From NCBI RefSeq assembly GCF_004153455.1, contig NZ_SDQE01000015.1:1-64000 (forward strand): DNA of 64,000 nt, in the 5' to 3' direction. Under the pieces are notes generated by a model that was given only the letters and a program-made list of their open reading frames with translations, had not been told where the DNA came from and searched no databases. The stretch comes from Allopusillimonas ginsengisoli. GTDB lineage: Bacteria; Pseudomonadota; Gammaproteobacteria; Burkholderiales; Burkholderiaceae_B. This document shows positions 38,508-48,505 of this stretch, one piece after another (position 1 is the stretch's first letter; each line of letters opens with the position of its first letter). Position numbers and translations under genes: made by a program.

Positions 38508-40352
38508 ATGTCGCCACGCCAATACGCCGTACAGGATTTTTTCCGCAACCCTCAACGCGCTTTCTTCCGAATCTCGGACAATGGCGCCTCGCTGGGTTTC
38601 ATGGAACCGGTCAGCATAGACGGTCAGCCAGCGCGCATGAATATATTCGTTCAATCCCTGCAAGGCAGCACGCCCGTTGGCGAGGCCCGCCGGCTTACAT
38701 CTGAAACAGAACGCGATATCGCGCAGTTTTTCTGGAAGGGGTCGGATACCATCATCTACGAAAAGGACTTCAACGGTGATGAAAACTTCCATGTGCTGGC
38801 CGTGAACATCGAGCGTGGCGATGTCAGCGACCTGACGCCCTTTCCCGGTGTACGGGCGGGCATCGAAGACGATCTCGAAGATGATTCCGACCACATCCTC
38901 ATCAGCCACAATGGCCGCAATCCGGAAGTCTTTGATGTATACCGCGCGAATATTCATAGCGGGGACCTTGAACTGGTCGCCGAGAACCCGGGCAACATTG
39001 TCGGCTGGCAAACCGACCACCATGGCCTGGTGCGCGCCGCCATCGCCAGCGATGGCCTGGACAGTGTGCTGCTGTATCGGGACAGCGAAGAAGACGCGTT
39101 CCGCCCCATCATCAACACCGATTTTCGCACCACCGTCAGCCCGCAGTTTTTCACCTTTGACAACCGCCGTCTTTACGCGCTGAGCAATCGGGGGCGCGAT
39201 TGTCTCGCACTTGTCATTATCGATCCTTCCAGGCCCGACGACGAGCAGATGGTCTTCGAGGTGGCCGGCTACGATCTGAACGGCGCCGCCTATTCGCGAT
39301 TGCGCCATGTGCTGACAGCCGCCGTTTACCAGACAGACAAGCCCAAGTACCATTTTTTCGACGAAGTCACGGCGCTTCGCCATACCCGTCTTTCAGAAAA
39401 ACTCTCGGGCTACGAGGTTGCACTGCAAAGCGCCACGCGCGACGAAAACAAATTTATCGTTGCCGCCTACAACGACCGTACGCCAGGCAGCCGTTATATC
39501 TATGATGCGCAGGCGAACACGCTCGACAAACTGGGCGACATCAATCCCGCCTTGCCCGAAACGGATATGGCTGTCGTCAAGCCCATCCTGTACACCTCGC
39601 GCGACGGGCTGACCATACACGGCTATCTGACTTTGCCGGTGGGCAAAGAAGCGCGCGACCTTCCCTGCGTCGTCAACCCGCATGGCGGACCGTGGGTCAG
39701 AGACAGCTGGGGCTTCAATCCCGAGGCCCAGTTCCTGGCCAATCGCGGCTATTGCGTGCTGCAAATGAATTACCGCGGGTCGACAGGCTACGGGCGCAGT
39801 TTCTGGGAAGCCAGCTTCGGGCAATGGGGGCTGCGGATGCAGGACGACATTACCGATGGCGTGCACTGGCTGGTGGAGCAAGGCATTGCCGACCCCGCCC
39901 GCATTGCCATTTATGGCGGCAGTTACGGCGGGTATGCCACGCTGGCGGGTATCGTGGGTACGCCAGACCTCTACGCAGCGGCTGTTGACTATGTTGGCGT
40001 TTCGAACCTGCTTACCTTCATGAGCACGATTCCCCCTTACTGGAAACCCATGTTGACCAAGATGCACAGCATGGTGGGTAATCCAGAAACGGATCGCGAG
40101 CGCCTGGAGGCCACCTCGCCCGCCCTCAATGCCGACAGGATACGCACCCCGTTGTTCATTGCCCAAGGCGCCCATGACCCGCGTGTCAACAAGAACGAAA
40201 GCGACCAGATGGTGGCCGCCTTGCGTGCGCGCGGCGTCGAAGTGGAATACATGGTCAAAGACAACGAGGGCCATGGTTTTCACAACGACGAGAACAAGTT
40301 CGAGTTCTATGAGCGAATGGAAGCCTTTCTTGCCCAGCACTTGCGAGCTTAA
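38508..40352 (+). CDS. S9 family peptidase (prolyl oligopeptidase/acylaminoacyl peptidase type)
   Basis: 614 residues from the ATG at 38508; an in-frame ATG at 38469 adds 13 unlikely residues. An N-terminal beta-propeller-like region (to about 350) precedes an alpha/beta hydrolase domain. The oxyanion region is NPHGGPWVRDSW, the nucleophile elbow GGSYGGYATLAG, the acid in QGAHDPRV and the His in DNEGHGFHNDEN. No signal peptide is seen, so it should be cytosolic and act on short peptides. It lies 27 bases upstream of the GST gene. Confidence 0.92.
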   Translation: MSPRQYAVQDFFRNPQRAFFRISDNGASLGFMEPVSIDGQPARMNIFVQSLQGSTPVGEARRLTSETERDIAQFFWKGSDTIIYEKDFNGDENFHVLAVNIERGDVSDLTPFPGVRAGIEDDLEDDSDHILISHNGRNPEVFDVYRANIHSGDLELVAENPGNIVGWQTDHHGLVRAAIASDGLDSVLLYRDSEEDAFRPIINTDFRTTVSPQFFTFDNRRLYALSNRGRDCLALVIIDPSRPDDEQMVFEVAGYDLNGAAYSRLRHVLTAAVYQTDKPKYHFFDEVTALRHTRLSEKLSGYEVALQSATRDENKFIVAAYNDRTPGSRYIYDAQANTLDKLGDINPALPETDMAVVKPILYTSRDGLTIHGYLTLPVGKEARDLPCVVNPHGGPWVRDSWGFNPEAQFLANRGYCVLQMNYRGSTGYGRSFWEASFGQWGLRMQDDITDGVHWLVEQGIADPARIAIYGGSYGGYATLAGIVGTPDLYAAAVDYVGVSNLLTFMSTIPPYWKPMLTKMHSMVGNPETDRERLEATSPALNADRIRTPLFIAQGAHDPRVNKNESDQMVAALRARGVEVEYMVKDNEGHGFHNDENKFEFYERMEAFLAQHLRA

Positions 40353-40379
40353 TCATACTTGGCAACAGGAGATCGACGA

Positions 40380-40988
40380 ATGAAACTCTACTTTTTTCCG
40401 GGCGCCTGCCCTCTGGCTTCTCATATTGCGCTCGAGTGGATAGGCAAGCCTTACGAAACACAACAAGTGAGCCGCGACGAAATCAAGCAGCCGCCTTACC
40501 TGGCCATGAACCCGATCGGGGCCGTGCCTGTACTGACCGACGGCGACTTTACCCTTACCCAGAGCGCAGCCATCCTGGAATACCTGGCCGAACTCAACCC
40601 ACAGTCGGCGCTGATACCGGACAACCCGCGAGACCGGGCAGAAATGCGCCGCTGGCTGGGCATCTGCAATGCCGACATCCATCGCACGTTCGGCAATATC
40701 TTTGGAGCGCAAGGCCTGGTTACCGACGAAAAAGCCCAGGCGGAGCTGATCGCCAACGCCAGCGCAAAAATCGTCGCGCTCTTTGAGGTTGTCGATAAGC
40801 AACTGGATGGCAAAGACTGGGTTACTGGCTCACGCAGCATTGTGGACCCTTACCTGTACACACTGATGCGCTGGGCCAAGGCCAAGGAAATAAAGATATC
40901 TCACCTGAAAAACCTCCACGCTTTTTACGAGCGAATGGAGGCCGATCCGGGTGTGCAGGCAGCCCTCAAGGCCCAGGGCATTGCCTGA
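40380..40988 (+). CDS. Glutathione S-transferase family protein
   Basis: 202 residues from the ATG at 40380, with AGGAG upstream. The thioredoxin-like N-terminal domain (MKLYFFPGACPLASHIALEW) has the beta-class arrangement in which Cys10 or a nearby Ser activates glutathione, and AVPVLTDGDFTLTQSAAILEYL is the glutathione-binding motif. An all-helical C-terminal domain follows. The substrate is unknown. It follows the S9 peptidase gene and is convergent with livF. Confidence 0.93.
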   Translation: MKLYFFPGACPLASHIALEWIGKPYETQQVSRDEIKQPPYLAMNPIGAVPVLTDGDFTLTQSAAILEYLAELNPQSALIPDNPRDRAEMRRWLGICNADIHRTFGNIFGAQGLVTDEKAQAELIANASAKIVALFEVVDKQLDGKDWVTGSRSIVDPYLYTLMRWAKAKEIKISHLKNLHAFYERMEADPGVQAALKAQGIA

Positions 40989-40993
40989 GCCAG

Positions 40994-41695
40994 TTAACCG
41001 CCAAGATAAGCCTTGCGCACCTCGTCATTGACCAGCAAGTTGGCGCCGGTGTCGGCAAGCACGACCTTGCCGGTTTCGAGCACATAACCCCGGTCGGCAA
41101 CCTGGAGCGCTTTGCTGGCGTTCTGTTCGACCAGGAAAACGGTGACGCCTTCGTCGCGTATGGTGCGGATGATATCGAAAATCTGGGCGATGATCAGTGG
41201 CGCCAGCCCCAGCGTAGGTTCGTCGAGCAGCAGCAATTTGGGCCGGGTCATTAACGCTCGGCCAATGGCCAGCATCTGCTGCTCACCGCCCGACATGGTT
41301 CCGGCCCGCTGCGCCGCCCTTTCCTTCAAGCGTGGAAACAATTCGAAAACGTGATCCAGACCTGCGGCAATGTCTGCCTTCTTGAGAAAGAAACCACCCA
41401 TTTGCAGATTTTCCGTGACGGTAAGGTCCGGGAACACGCGCCTTCCTTCCGGGGAAATGGCGATGCCACGACGCATGATGGTATGGGTATCGCATTGCGT
41501 AATGTCTTCGCCCAGAAAGCTCACCGTGCCGCTGCTGGCACGCGGCGTGCCGCATACCGTCATCAGCAGCGTTGTTTTGCCGGCGCCATTGGCGCCGATC
41601 AGCGTAACAATCTCGCCTTGATGGACCTCGACCGACACGCCATCCAACGCCTGGATCGCGCCGTAGTACGTGTGCACATTCTCCAGCTTTAGCAC
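40994..41695 (-). CDS. livF: Branched-chain amino acid ABC transporter ATPase LivF
   Basis: 233 residues starting with GTG at 41695, overlapping the livG stop. Walker [13 protein letters not shown], the signature MSGGEQQMLAIGRALM, Walker B LLLDEPTLGLAP and EQNASKALQVADRGYVLETG are typical of LivF. It is the last gene of a five-gene livKHMGF operon. Confidence 0.95.
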   Translation of the reverse strand: MLKLENVHTYYGAIQALDGVSVEVHQGEIVTLIGANGAGKTTLLMTVCGTPRASSGTVSFLGEDITQCDTHTIMRRGIAISPEGRRVFPDLTVTENLQMGGFFLKKADIAAGLDHVFELFPRLKERAAQRAGTMSGGEQQMLAIGRALMTRPKLLLLDEPTLGLAPLIIAQIFDIIRTIRDEGVTVFLVEQNASKALQVADRGYVLETGKVVLADTGANLLVNDEVRKAYLGG

Positions 41696-42516
41696 TACTC
41701 TTCCCCCAGATAAGCTTTGATGACGCGTGGGTCTGTGCGTACTTCGGCCGGCAGCCCTGTCATGATGGGCTTGCCCTGCTCCATGACCATGATGCGGTCT
41801 GATACGCCCATCACCAAGCTCATGTCGTGTTCGATCAGCAGCACCGCAACGTCGAATTCCCTGCGCAGTTGATCGATCAACTGCTGGAGCTCGCGTTTTT
41901 CCTGAGGATTCAGGCCCGCGGCGGGTTCATCCAGCATTAAAAGCCGCGGCTTGGTAATCATGCAGCGCGCGATTTCAAGACGGCGCTGGTGCCCATACGC
42001 CAAATTGCCGGCCTCGCGGTTTGCATAAGCGCGTATGCCCATGAAATCGAGCCATTCCACCGCTCTACGCTGCGCATCGCGCTCGGAGGCGCGATAGCCA
42101 GGCAACTTGAGCAACCCTCGGAGCAAACTGGTCTCCATCTGTGCATGCTGCGCAACCAGCAGATTCTCAAGCACGGTGAGATGCTTGAAGAGCCGCACAT
42201 TCTGAAAGGTGCGCACCAGTCCCTGCAGGGCCACCTTATGGCTGGGCAAGCCGGTGATGTTCTTGCCATCCATGAGGATGGTGCCCGTGGTGGGTTTGTA
42301 GAATCCGCCCACACAGTTGAACACGGTGGTCTTGCCTGCCCCGTTCGGACCAATAATCGCGAAAACCTCGTCGCTTTTTACATTAAAAGCGACCTGGTCA
42401 ACCGCCAACAGCCCCCCGAACCGCATGGTCAGCCCCGCTACCTCGAGTAGCGTGCTGCCCGTGTTTGTATTTGTATCCATGCTCTGATCAACGCTGATGT
42501 CCTGAACGACGCTCAT
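41695..42516 (-). CDS. livG: Branched-chain amino acid ABC transporter ATPase LivG
   Basis: 273 residues from the ATG at 42516, which overlaps the livM stop (ATGA); the frame is open to 42570. Walker [32 protein letters not shown], signature [15 protein letters not shown], Walker [16 protein letters not shown] and [15 protein letters not shown] are characteristic of LivG. About 28 residues precede the ABC domain and may be spurious; a further in-frame ATG lies at codon 13. Confidence 0.95.
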   Translation of the reverse strand: MSVVQDISVDQSMDTNTNTGSTLLEVAGLTMRFGGLLAVDQVAFNVKSDEVFAIIGPNGAGKTTVFNCVGGFYKPTTGTILMDGKNITGLPSHKVALQGLVRTFQNVRLFKHLTVLENLLVAQHAQMETSLLRGLLKLPGYRASERDAQRRAVEWLDFMGIRAYANREAGNLAYGHQRRLEIARCMITKPRLLMLDEPAAGLNPQEKRELQQLIDQLRREFDVAVLLIEHDMSLVMGVSDRIMVMEQGKPIMTGLPAEVRTDPRVIKAYLGEE

Positions 42517-43742
42517 GTCTTGAGCTCCACATGCGGGCGCTTGACCGGCAGCAGGCCTTGTGGCCGCCACATCATCATCAACACCATCACCAAGCCGAAT
42601 ATCAGCATCCGGTATTCGGCAAACTCTCGCGCCACTTCGGGTACCACGGTGAGCACAATGGCCGCGAGAATGACACCCACCTGCGAACCCATGCCACCAA
42701 GCACCACAATGGCCAGGATCAACGCCGATTCGATAAAGGTAAAGGACTCCGGATTGACCAGGCCCTGGCGCGCGGCAAAGAACGCGCCGCCAAAGCCCGC
42801 AAACATCGCGCCCATGGTGAATGCCGAAAGCTTGATGCGCGTGGGATTGAGGCCAAGTGACCGGCAGGCAATCTCATCTTCTCGCAATGCTTCCCAGGCG
42901 CGACCGATAGGCATGCGTATCACACGGTTCGATACAAACAAGGTAATCAATGCAAGACACAGCGCCATCAGGTACAGGAACACGATGACATCCTGGGTGC
43001 TGTAGGTCCAGCCGACCAGCTCATGAAACGTCGTGACACCCTCCGGTGCGCGGCGCAACATGGGAAAACCGAAAACCGATGGCTTGGGAATACCCGAAAT
43101 GCCGTCGGGCCCTCCGGTAAAGCTATACAGGTTGATGAGCAGCAGGCGGATAATTTCGCCGAACCCCAGCGTGACAATGGCGAGATAGTCGCCCCGCAAG
43201 CGCAACACCGGAAAGCCCAGCACGAAGCCGAAAAGCGCAGACATCGCGCCAGCGAGCGGCAATGCCTGCCAGAACCCCCAGCCGGCCCAGTGGTAAAGCA
43301 AAGCATACGTATATGCGCCCACGGCGTAAAAGCCGACGAAACCCAGATCCAGCAGCCCTGCGAAACCAACGACAATGTTCAGGCCCAGGCCGAGCATGAT
43401 GTAAATCAGAACCAGTGTTGCGATATCCACCTGGGCCCGGCCTGTAAACATCGGCCAGATCAGCGCGATCGCAATCATCAGGACAATCAGCCCGCGGCGC
43501 ACCGTTTCGGACATGACCGGCAAAGCGCGCCTGGTGATTTTGCGCCCGAAAAATTTGGCCAGCGCGGGCCGGATCAACCATTGGAAGACAAAGACAATGC
43601 CCATTCCTGAAAACAATGTGCGCCACTCAGGCTGCAAGGTGCTCTGCATCCCGGCGCGCACAATATTGACGCCAAAAATGGGCGCAATAATAATGCCGGC
43701 CATAATGGCCGCGAAAAACGCATTCTTGAAATTCTTGACCAT
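42513..43742 (-). CDS. livM: Branched-chain amino acid ABC transporter permease LivM
   Basis: 409 residues. About ten hydrophobic segments; the N-terminal 90 residues carry an extra pair of segments as in long LivM proteins. [30 protein letters not shown] and [18 protein letters not shown] (the coupling-loop region) are LivM signatures. It forms the membrane channel with LivH. It overlaps livH by one base and livG by four. Confidence 0.95.
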   Translation of the reverse strand: MVKNFKNAFFAAIMAGIIIAPIFGVNIVRAGMQSTLQPEWRTLFSGMGIVFVFQWLIRPALAKFFGRKITRRALPVMSETVRRGLIVLMIAIALIWPMFTGRAQVDIATLVLIYIMLGLGLNIVVGFAGLLDLGFVGFYAVGAYTYALLYHWAGWGFWQALPLAGAMSALFGFVLGFPVLRLRGDYLAIVTLGFGEIIRLLLINLYSFTGGPDGISGIPKPSVFGFPMLRRAPEGVTTFHELVGWTYSTQDVIVFLYLMALCLALITLFVSNRVIRMPIGRAWEALREDEIACRSLGLNPTRIKLSAFTMGAMFAGFGGAFFAARQGLVNPESFTFIESALILAIVVLGGMGSQVGVILAAIVLTVVPEVAREFAEYRMLIFGLVMVLMMMWRPQGLLPVKRPHVELKT

Positions 43743-44668
43743 TACACTTTTTCCACTTCGGGTTTGCCCAGCAGCCCCGTGGGCCGGAAGAGCAAAATAA
43801 ATACCAGCAGTCCGAAGGCGACAATATCCTTATACTGGGAGGATATATATGCGGCGGCAAAGGTTTCCGCCAGCCCCAGCAGTACACCGCCCAGCATGGC
43901 GCCCGGTATGCTGCCTATACCGCCCAGCACGGCGGCCGTAAAGGCCTTGATGCCTGCCAGAAAACCGATGAAGGGATTGAGCTTGCCTATGGCCAGCGCG
44001 ATCAGCACACCTCCCACGGCGGCGAGCATTGCGCCGATCACGAAGGTGAAGGAGATGATGCGATTCGTGTCTATGCCCAGCAGGTTGGCCATCCGCAGAT
44101 CTTGCGAGCAGGCGCGCGAAGCGCGGCCGATGCGGGAATACTTGATGAAGAGCGACAAAGCGATCATCAGCAAGACGGTGACCACGATAATCATGATGCG
44201 CGAATACGGCGCTGTGATGACAAATTCACTGCCGAGCTGAAACTGGACCGAGCCCGTCACCAGGGCAGGTACCGCCATGTCGCGCGCGCCCTGACCGATG
44301 GCTACCCAGTTCTGCAGGAAAATCGACATGCCAATGGCCGAAATCAGCGGCACAAGACGCGGGCCGCCGCGTAGCGGCGCGTAGGCCACTTTTTCGATGG
44401 CGTAGCCATAGACCGCGGTCACAAATACCGCAACAGCAATCATTGCAAGAATGATGAACGGCAATGGCAGGCCGCTGTTCACGCCGATGGCGGACAATGT
44501 GACAAGGCCCACATAAGCGCCGATCATATAGATCTCGCCATGGGCAAAGTTGATCATGCCGATGATGCCATAGACCATCGTATAGCCGATGGCGATCAGC
44601 GCATAGATGGCGCCGAGTGACAGCCCATTGAACAATTGTTGCGTGAGCTGGGGGATGAGTTCAGACAT
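43742..44668 (-). CDS. livH: Branched-chain amino acid ABC transporter permease LivH
   Basis: 308 residues with about eight hydrophobic segments. [23 protein letters not shown] at the N-terminus, [14 protein letters not shown] and the coupling region [20 protein letters not shown] are LivH hallmarks. It lies 100 bases downstream of livK, with a GC-rich hairpin in between. Confidence 0.95.
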   Translation of the reverse strand: MSELIPQLTQQLFNGLSLGAIYALIAIGYTMVYGIIGMINFAHGEIYMIGAYVGLVTLSAIGVNSGLPLPFIILAMIAVAVFVTAVYGYAIEKVAYAPLRGGPRLVPLISAIGMSIFLQNWVAIGQGARDMAVPALVTGSVQFQLGSEFVITAPYSRIMIIVVTVLLMIALSLFIKYSRIGRASRACSQDLRMANLLGIDTNRIISFTFVIGAMLAAVGGVLIALAIGKLNPFIGFLAGIKAFTAAVLGGIGSIPGAMLGGVLLGLAETFAAAYISSQYKDIVAFGLLVFILLFRPTGLLGKPEVEKV

Positions 44669-44732
44669 AAAACAGATATTCCGGTAGGCAGCCTGGCGAA
44701 TGCACTGTGGCAGGCGCGGGAGAATGATACAC

Positions 44733-44758
44733 CCGCCCCGGCCGACCGGCCGGGGCGG
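44733..44758 (-). terminator. GC-rich hairpin between livK and livH
   Basis: A perfect 11-bp stem (CCGCCCCGGCC with its complement) closes a 4-base loop. It starts 11 bases after the livK stop. No T-tract follows on the minus strand, so it probably attenuates read-through or protects the livK message rather than ending transcription. That would give more binding protein than permease, as is usual in such operons. Confidence 0.65.
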
Positions 44759-44768
44759 CTTGCCAATA

Positions 44769-45890
44769 CTAGAACTTCATCTGTTCAAGATTGCCCTGGC
44801 CATCCCACTTGAAGACCGCAAACTCAAAGTGCTTCAGATCGCCCTTTTCGTCGTACTCGACCTTGCCGATTGCCGTATCAAAGGTATTGCTGTGCATGTA
44901 ATCGGCGACTTTCTCGGGGTCATCGCCGACGGCATTGATACTGTCGGCCAGTATCTGCACGGCGGCATAGGCCGGAAAGGTAAACGCCCCATCCGGGCTG
45001 CGCTTGTAAGTGGTGAAGTGTTCCAGCACGTCCTTGTTGCTGGGCAGCTTGGTAAAGTCTGCCGGCAGTGTGACCAGCAGCCCTTCGACAGCCGGTCCGG
45101 CAATGGCCACGAGGTCTTTGTTGGCAACGCCTTCAGGGCCCATGAATTGCGTCTTCAAGCCTTGCTCGCGCGCCTGGCGCAGCAATAAGCCGAGTTCGGC
45201 ATGATAGCCGCCAAAATAGATAAGATCTGGATCCTGCGACTTCAGCTTGGTGATCACAGCGGAATAATCACTGTCGCCAACGTTGATGCCCTCGAACAAT
45301 GCGATATTCGCGCCGGCCTTCGTAAGATTGTCTCGAACCTGATTTGCGACACCCGATCCATAGGTTTGCTTGTCATGCAGAATGGCAATCGACTTGGGCT
45401 TGAGTTGCTTCAGGATATAGTCTGCCGCAAAGGGCCCTTGCTGGTCGTCGCGGCCTATCGTGCGGAAAAAGAAATGCGGCTTGATGGTGTCGGTAACCAG
45501 CGGCGAGGTGGCGCCCGGGGTGATCGCGACGATGCCTTCTTGCTCATAGACGTTGACTGCCGGCACAGTGGTGCCCGAACACGCGTGGGCCACCGCAAAC
45601 TTGGCGCCCTCGTTGATGACGCGGTTGGCAGCTGGGACGGCCTGCTTGGGCTCGCAGCCGTCGTCGATAAGCAGTGGTTGAAGCTTGCGGCCCTTGACGC
45701 CGCCTGCTGCGTTAATCGCATCAATGGCCGTAAGCGCGCCAGCCTGGATCTGATCGCCGTACTGGGTTGCGGGCCCGGTCATGGGTTGTGGAATGCCGAT
45801 TTTGATGTTGTCGGCGGCATAAACATTGCCGACTATCGCTGCTGCGCCCAGCGCCAAAAGCAAAGGCGATATTTTCTTGATGAACCTCAT
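44769..45890 (-). CDS. livK: Branched-chain amino acid ABC transporter substrate-binding protein LivK/LivJ
   Basis: 373 residues from the ATG at 45890 with AGGAG upstream; an earlier frame to 45932 lacks a site. The signal peptide (about 1-26) ends in VYAAD. The mature protein starts IKIGIPQPMTGPATQYG, the Peripla_BP_6 signature, and contains the VAHACSGTTVPA ligand loop. It captures leucine, isoleucine, valine or related ligands in the periplasm. First gene of the liv operon. Confidence 0.93.
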   Translation of the reverse strand: MRFIKKISPLLLALGAAAIVGNVYAADNIKIGIPQPMTGPATQYGDQIQAGALTAIDAINAAGGVKGRKLQPLLIDDGCEPKQAVPAANRVINEGAKFAVAHACSGTTVPAVNVYEQEGIVAITPGATSPLVTDTIKPHFFFRTIGRDDQQGPFAADYILKQLKPKSIAILHDKQTYGSGVANQVRDNLTKAGANIALFEGINVGDSDYSAVITKLKSQDPDLIYFGGYHAELGLLLRQAREQGLKTQFMGPEGVANKDLVAIAGPAVEGLLVTLPADFTKLPSNKDVLEHFTTYKRSPDGAFTFPAYAAVQILADSINAVGDDPEKVADYMHSNTFDTAIGKVEYDEKGDLKHFEFAVFKWDGQGNLEQMKF

Positions 45891-45997
45891 GCCCGTAGAT
45901 CTCCTGTTGAGCTTGCCGTAATGCACGCCCATGTTACGGGCCCGCGTATCGAATACGGCAAGCCATGTTGTTAGCTTCCGCCTGAAACGGCAAGCGT

Positions 45998-46026
45998 ATT
46001 CTGACGATATGTAACGCCCCTGTCAC
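45998..46026 (-). promoter_or_regulatory. Candidate sigma70 promoter of livK
   Basis: On the minus strand a GTGACA -35 (46021-46026, five of six consensus bases) and a CAGAAT -10 (45998-46003, four of six) are 17 bases apart, about 110 bases upstream of the livK start. The spacing is ideal but the match is moderate. Confidence 0.4.
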
Positions 46027-46140
46027 TACGGATAAGCCCTTACGACAGTTTAATTTTTTTTGTTCAGATTCGCCTTATGTCAAAACTGGCAGCCAGCAGC
46101 CGGCACAGCGACATCGCAGCACAGGCGCCGGGAGTTCCGT

Positions 46141-46974
46141 TTATCCTGAAAACTCGGTCGACAGCTCGGCGGCGCGTTCGCGGGCAGCCTTCATGGCTTG
46201 CCGGACAATGGCGCCAAAGCCCTCTTGATTGAAGACGTCAAGCGCAGCGGCGGTAGTACCCCCTTTTGAGGTCACGCGTTCACGTAGCGTCACGAGATCT
46301 TCGGACGACAGGCCGGCAAGCTGGGTGGCGCCTGTAACCGTCGCCAGCGCCAGTTTGCGCGCCACGTCTGGCGCCAGCCCCTGCTCCACGCCGCCCTGGA
46401 TCAGGGACTCCAGAAACAGAAAGACGTAAGCCGGCCCACTGCCCGAGAGTGCGGTCACGGCATCAATCCCGGCGTCGTCATCCACCCAGACCACCTCCCC
46501 CACCGCGCGCAGCATCTGCTGTGCAATGGCGCGGTCGTCTTCGGAGACGCCGTCCAGCGCAAGCAACCCTGTTGCCCCCGCGCCAATCAAAGCGGGGGTA
46601 TTGGGCATACAGCGTATCAGCCGGGTCCAGGGCTGATCTGCGGTGCCCAACCATTGCGCGAGCGTGCCCGTGGAGATGCCGGCCGCGACACTGATAACCA
46701 GCGTGTCGACAGCCAGATAGGGGCGGCAGCTTTCCACTGCCTGCTTCAGATATTGTGGCTTGACTGCAAAAATCCACACATGCTGCCCGCTCAGCGTTTG
46801 ATCGGCCTGCGCAGCGGCCGTAGCCCCCTGCGCTGTCCACTGGCCACGTACCTGTTCGTTGGGATCGATGATATGCACATCGTGCGCACCGCAGCGCTTG
46901 CCGATAAGACCGGCCGCCAGGGCGCTCGCCATATTGCCGCCACCAATGAATGCGAGCTTGAGTTCTTTAGACAT
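46141..46974 (-). CDS. proC: Pyrroline-5-carboxylate reductase
   Basis: 277 residues. The coenzyme motif FIGGGNMASALAAGL, the mid-region RCMPNTPALIGAGATGL and the C-terminal signature VTALSGSGPAYVFLFLESLIQGG plus TSKGGTTAAALDVF are diagnostic of ProC. It catalyses the last step of proline synthesis in the cytosol. It stands alone between the liv and ugp operons; its downstream region to 46060 shows no clear terminator. Confidence 0.96.
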   Translation of the reverse strand: MSKELKLAFIGGGNMASALAAGLIGKRCGAHDVHIIDPNEQVRGQWTAQGATAAAQADQTLSGQHVWIFAVKPQYLKQAVESCRPYLAVDTLVISVAAGISTGTLAQWLGTADQPWTRLIRCMPNTPALIGAGATGLLALDGVSEDDRAIAQQMLRAVGEVVWVDDDAGIDAVTALSGSGPAYVFLFLESLIQGGVEQGLAPDVARKLALATVTGATQLAGLSSEDLVTLRERVTSKGGTTAAALDVFNQEGFGAIVRQAMKAARERAAELSTEFSG

Positions 46975-47087
46975 GGGATCTGTAATGATTCGTTTGTAAT
47001 AAATGAATAGCGCTATTGTAAGGGGAGTGCCAAGATAACTGCTTGCGGTTCAATGTTTTGATTGACCGGGCCCAGGGATTGTCGTTA

Positions 47088-47129
47088 CAGTCACCGCCGT
47101 GTCACATACGAGTCATAAACTTCAAAATG
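47088..47129 (+). promoter_or_regulatory. Pho box (three direct repeats) and -10 element upstream of ugpB
   Basis: Three 7-base units, CAGTCAC, GTGTCAC and GAGTCAT, start at 47088, 47099 and 47110. They are separated by 4 bases each, giving the exact 11-base period of PhoB sites (consensus CTGTCAT). A CAAAAT -10-like element follows at 47124-47129. ugp belongs to the phosphate regulon in E. coli, so position and pattern agree. Confidence 0.75.
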
Positions 47130-47175
47130 TGGCCCGCCATGTCGCACAGGCAGGGCCCTTACCAGGAGAATATCT

Positions 47176-48483
47176 ATGCGAACAAAACTTTTTGCGTTGT
47201 CGCTTGCCGGCGTGATCGCCAGCATGGGAACAGCGCATGCGGCCACCGACATCAATTTCTGGCACTCCATGCAGGGCGCGCTCGGAGAGCGCGTCAATGA
47301 GCTGGTCGATGATTTCAATAAAAGCCAGTCCGACTACGTTGTGCATGCGATTTACAAAGGCTCGTACGGCGAGTCCATGAATGCCGGTATCGCGGCATTT
47401 CGTGCCGGCAATGCGCCGGATGTGCTCCAGGTATTCGAGGTTGGCACCGCCACGATGATGCATGCCAAAGGCGCCATCATGCCTGTCCAGGAAATGTCCG
47501 AAAAGGCTGGCGATCCCATCAACCCCGATGACTTCCTGGGTGCCGTGGCGGGTTACTACTCGTCCAGCGAAGGCAAGCTGATTTCCATGCCTTTCAACAG
47601 CTCCACACCGGTGTTTTACTACAACAAGGATGCCTTCAAGAAGGCAGGACTTGATACCGAAAACCCACCCAAAACCTGGCAAGAAGTCGAAGAAGCGGGC
47701 AAGAAGCTGCGCGCAGCGGGCATGGAGTGCGGTTACACCACCTCCTGGCCGTCCTGGATTCAACTGGAAACCTTTGCCGCCTGGCATAACATTCCTTACG
47801 CATCGCAGAACAACGGGTTTGATGGCCCCGAAGCGCGCCTGGAACTCGACAACCCGCTGTTCGTACGCCACCTGACCAATCTGGCCAAGATGTCCAAGGA
47901 AGGCACCTTTACCTATGGCGGCCGGGGCGACGCGCCCAATGCCTTGTTCACCTCGGGCAAATGCGGCATGTTTACCGGCTCCAGCGGCAACCGTGCCAAT
48001 ATCATCAAGACCGGCAACTTCGACTTCGGCACCTCGTTCCTGCCGTACTACGACGACGTCAAAGGGGCGCCCCAGAACTCCATCATCGGTGGCGCCTCGC
48101 TGTGGGTGTTCAGCAAAAAGTCGCCCGAAGTCTACAAGGGCGTGACCAAGTTCTTCAAGTTTTTGTCCAGCCCCGAAAAGGCAGCCCAGTGGCACCAGGC
48201 TACCGGTTACGTCCCTGTGACTAAAGCGGGCTACGAAGTCACCAAGGAATCAGGCTTTTACGAGAAAAACCCTGGCACCGACATCCCCGTCAAGCAGCTG
48301 GATGCCACCACGACCGAAAACTCGCGCGGCATCCGTCTTGGCTACCTGCCCCAGATCCGCGAAATCGAGGAAGGAGAAATGGAAAGCATCTTCTCCGGCA
48401 AGGAAACCGCGGAGCAAGGCGTGGCCAATATGAATAAGCGCGGAAACGAACTGCTCGAACGGTTCGAGAAAAGCGTCAAGTAA
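47176..48483 (+). CDS. ugpB: sn-Glycerol-3-phosphate ABC transporter substrate-binding protein
   Basis: 435 residues. A signal peptide (about 1-23, ending AHAA) is followed by the SBP_bac_1 fold: INFWHSMQGALGERVNELVDDFN, FNSSTPVFYYNKDAF and NSIIGGASLWVF. These match UgpB closely. It binds glycerol 3-phosphate or glycerophosphodiesters in the periplasm. AGGAG precedes the ATG; a Pho box lies at 47088. First gene of ugpBAEC. Confidence 0.95.
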   Translation: MRTKLFALSLAGVIASMGTAHAATDINFWHSMQGALGERVNELVDDFNKSQSDYVVHAIYKGSYGESMNAGIAAFRAGNAPDVLQVFEVGTATMMHAKGAIMPVQEMSEKAGDPINPDDFLGAVAGYYSSSEGKLISMPFNSSTPVFYYNKDAFKKAGLDTENPPKTWQEVEEAGKKLRAAGMECGYTTSWPSWIQLETFAAWHNIPYASQNNGFDGPEARLELDNPLFVRHLTNLAKMSKEGTFTYGGRGDAPNALFTSGKCGMFTGSSGNRANIIKTGNFDFGTSFLPYYDDVKGAPQNSIIGGASLWVFSKKSPEVYKGVTKFFKFLSSPEKAAQWHQATGYVPVTKAGYEVTKESGFYEKNPGTDIPVKQLDATTTENSRGIRLGYLPQIREIEEGEMESIFSGKETAEQGVANMNKRGNELLERFEKSVK

Positions 48484-48505
48484 CACAGTGTATTAAAATC
48501 GCCAC

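Noticed and set aside
37111-38619. 502-codon plus-strand ORF
   Set aside because: Antisense to glycerate kinase and the hydroxyacid dehydrogenase; high-GC shadow frame.
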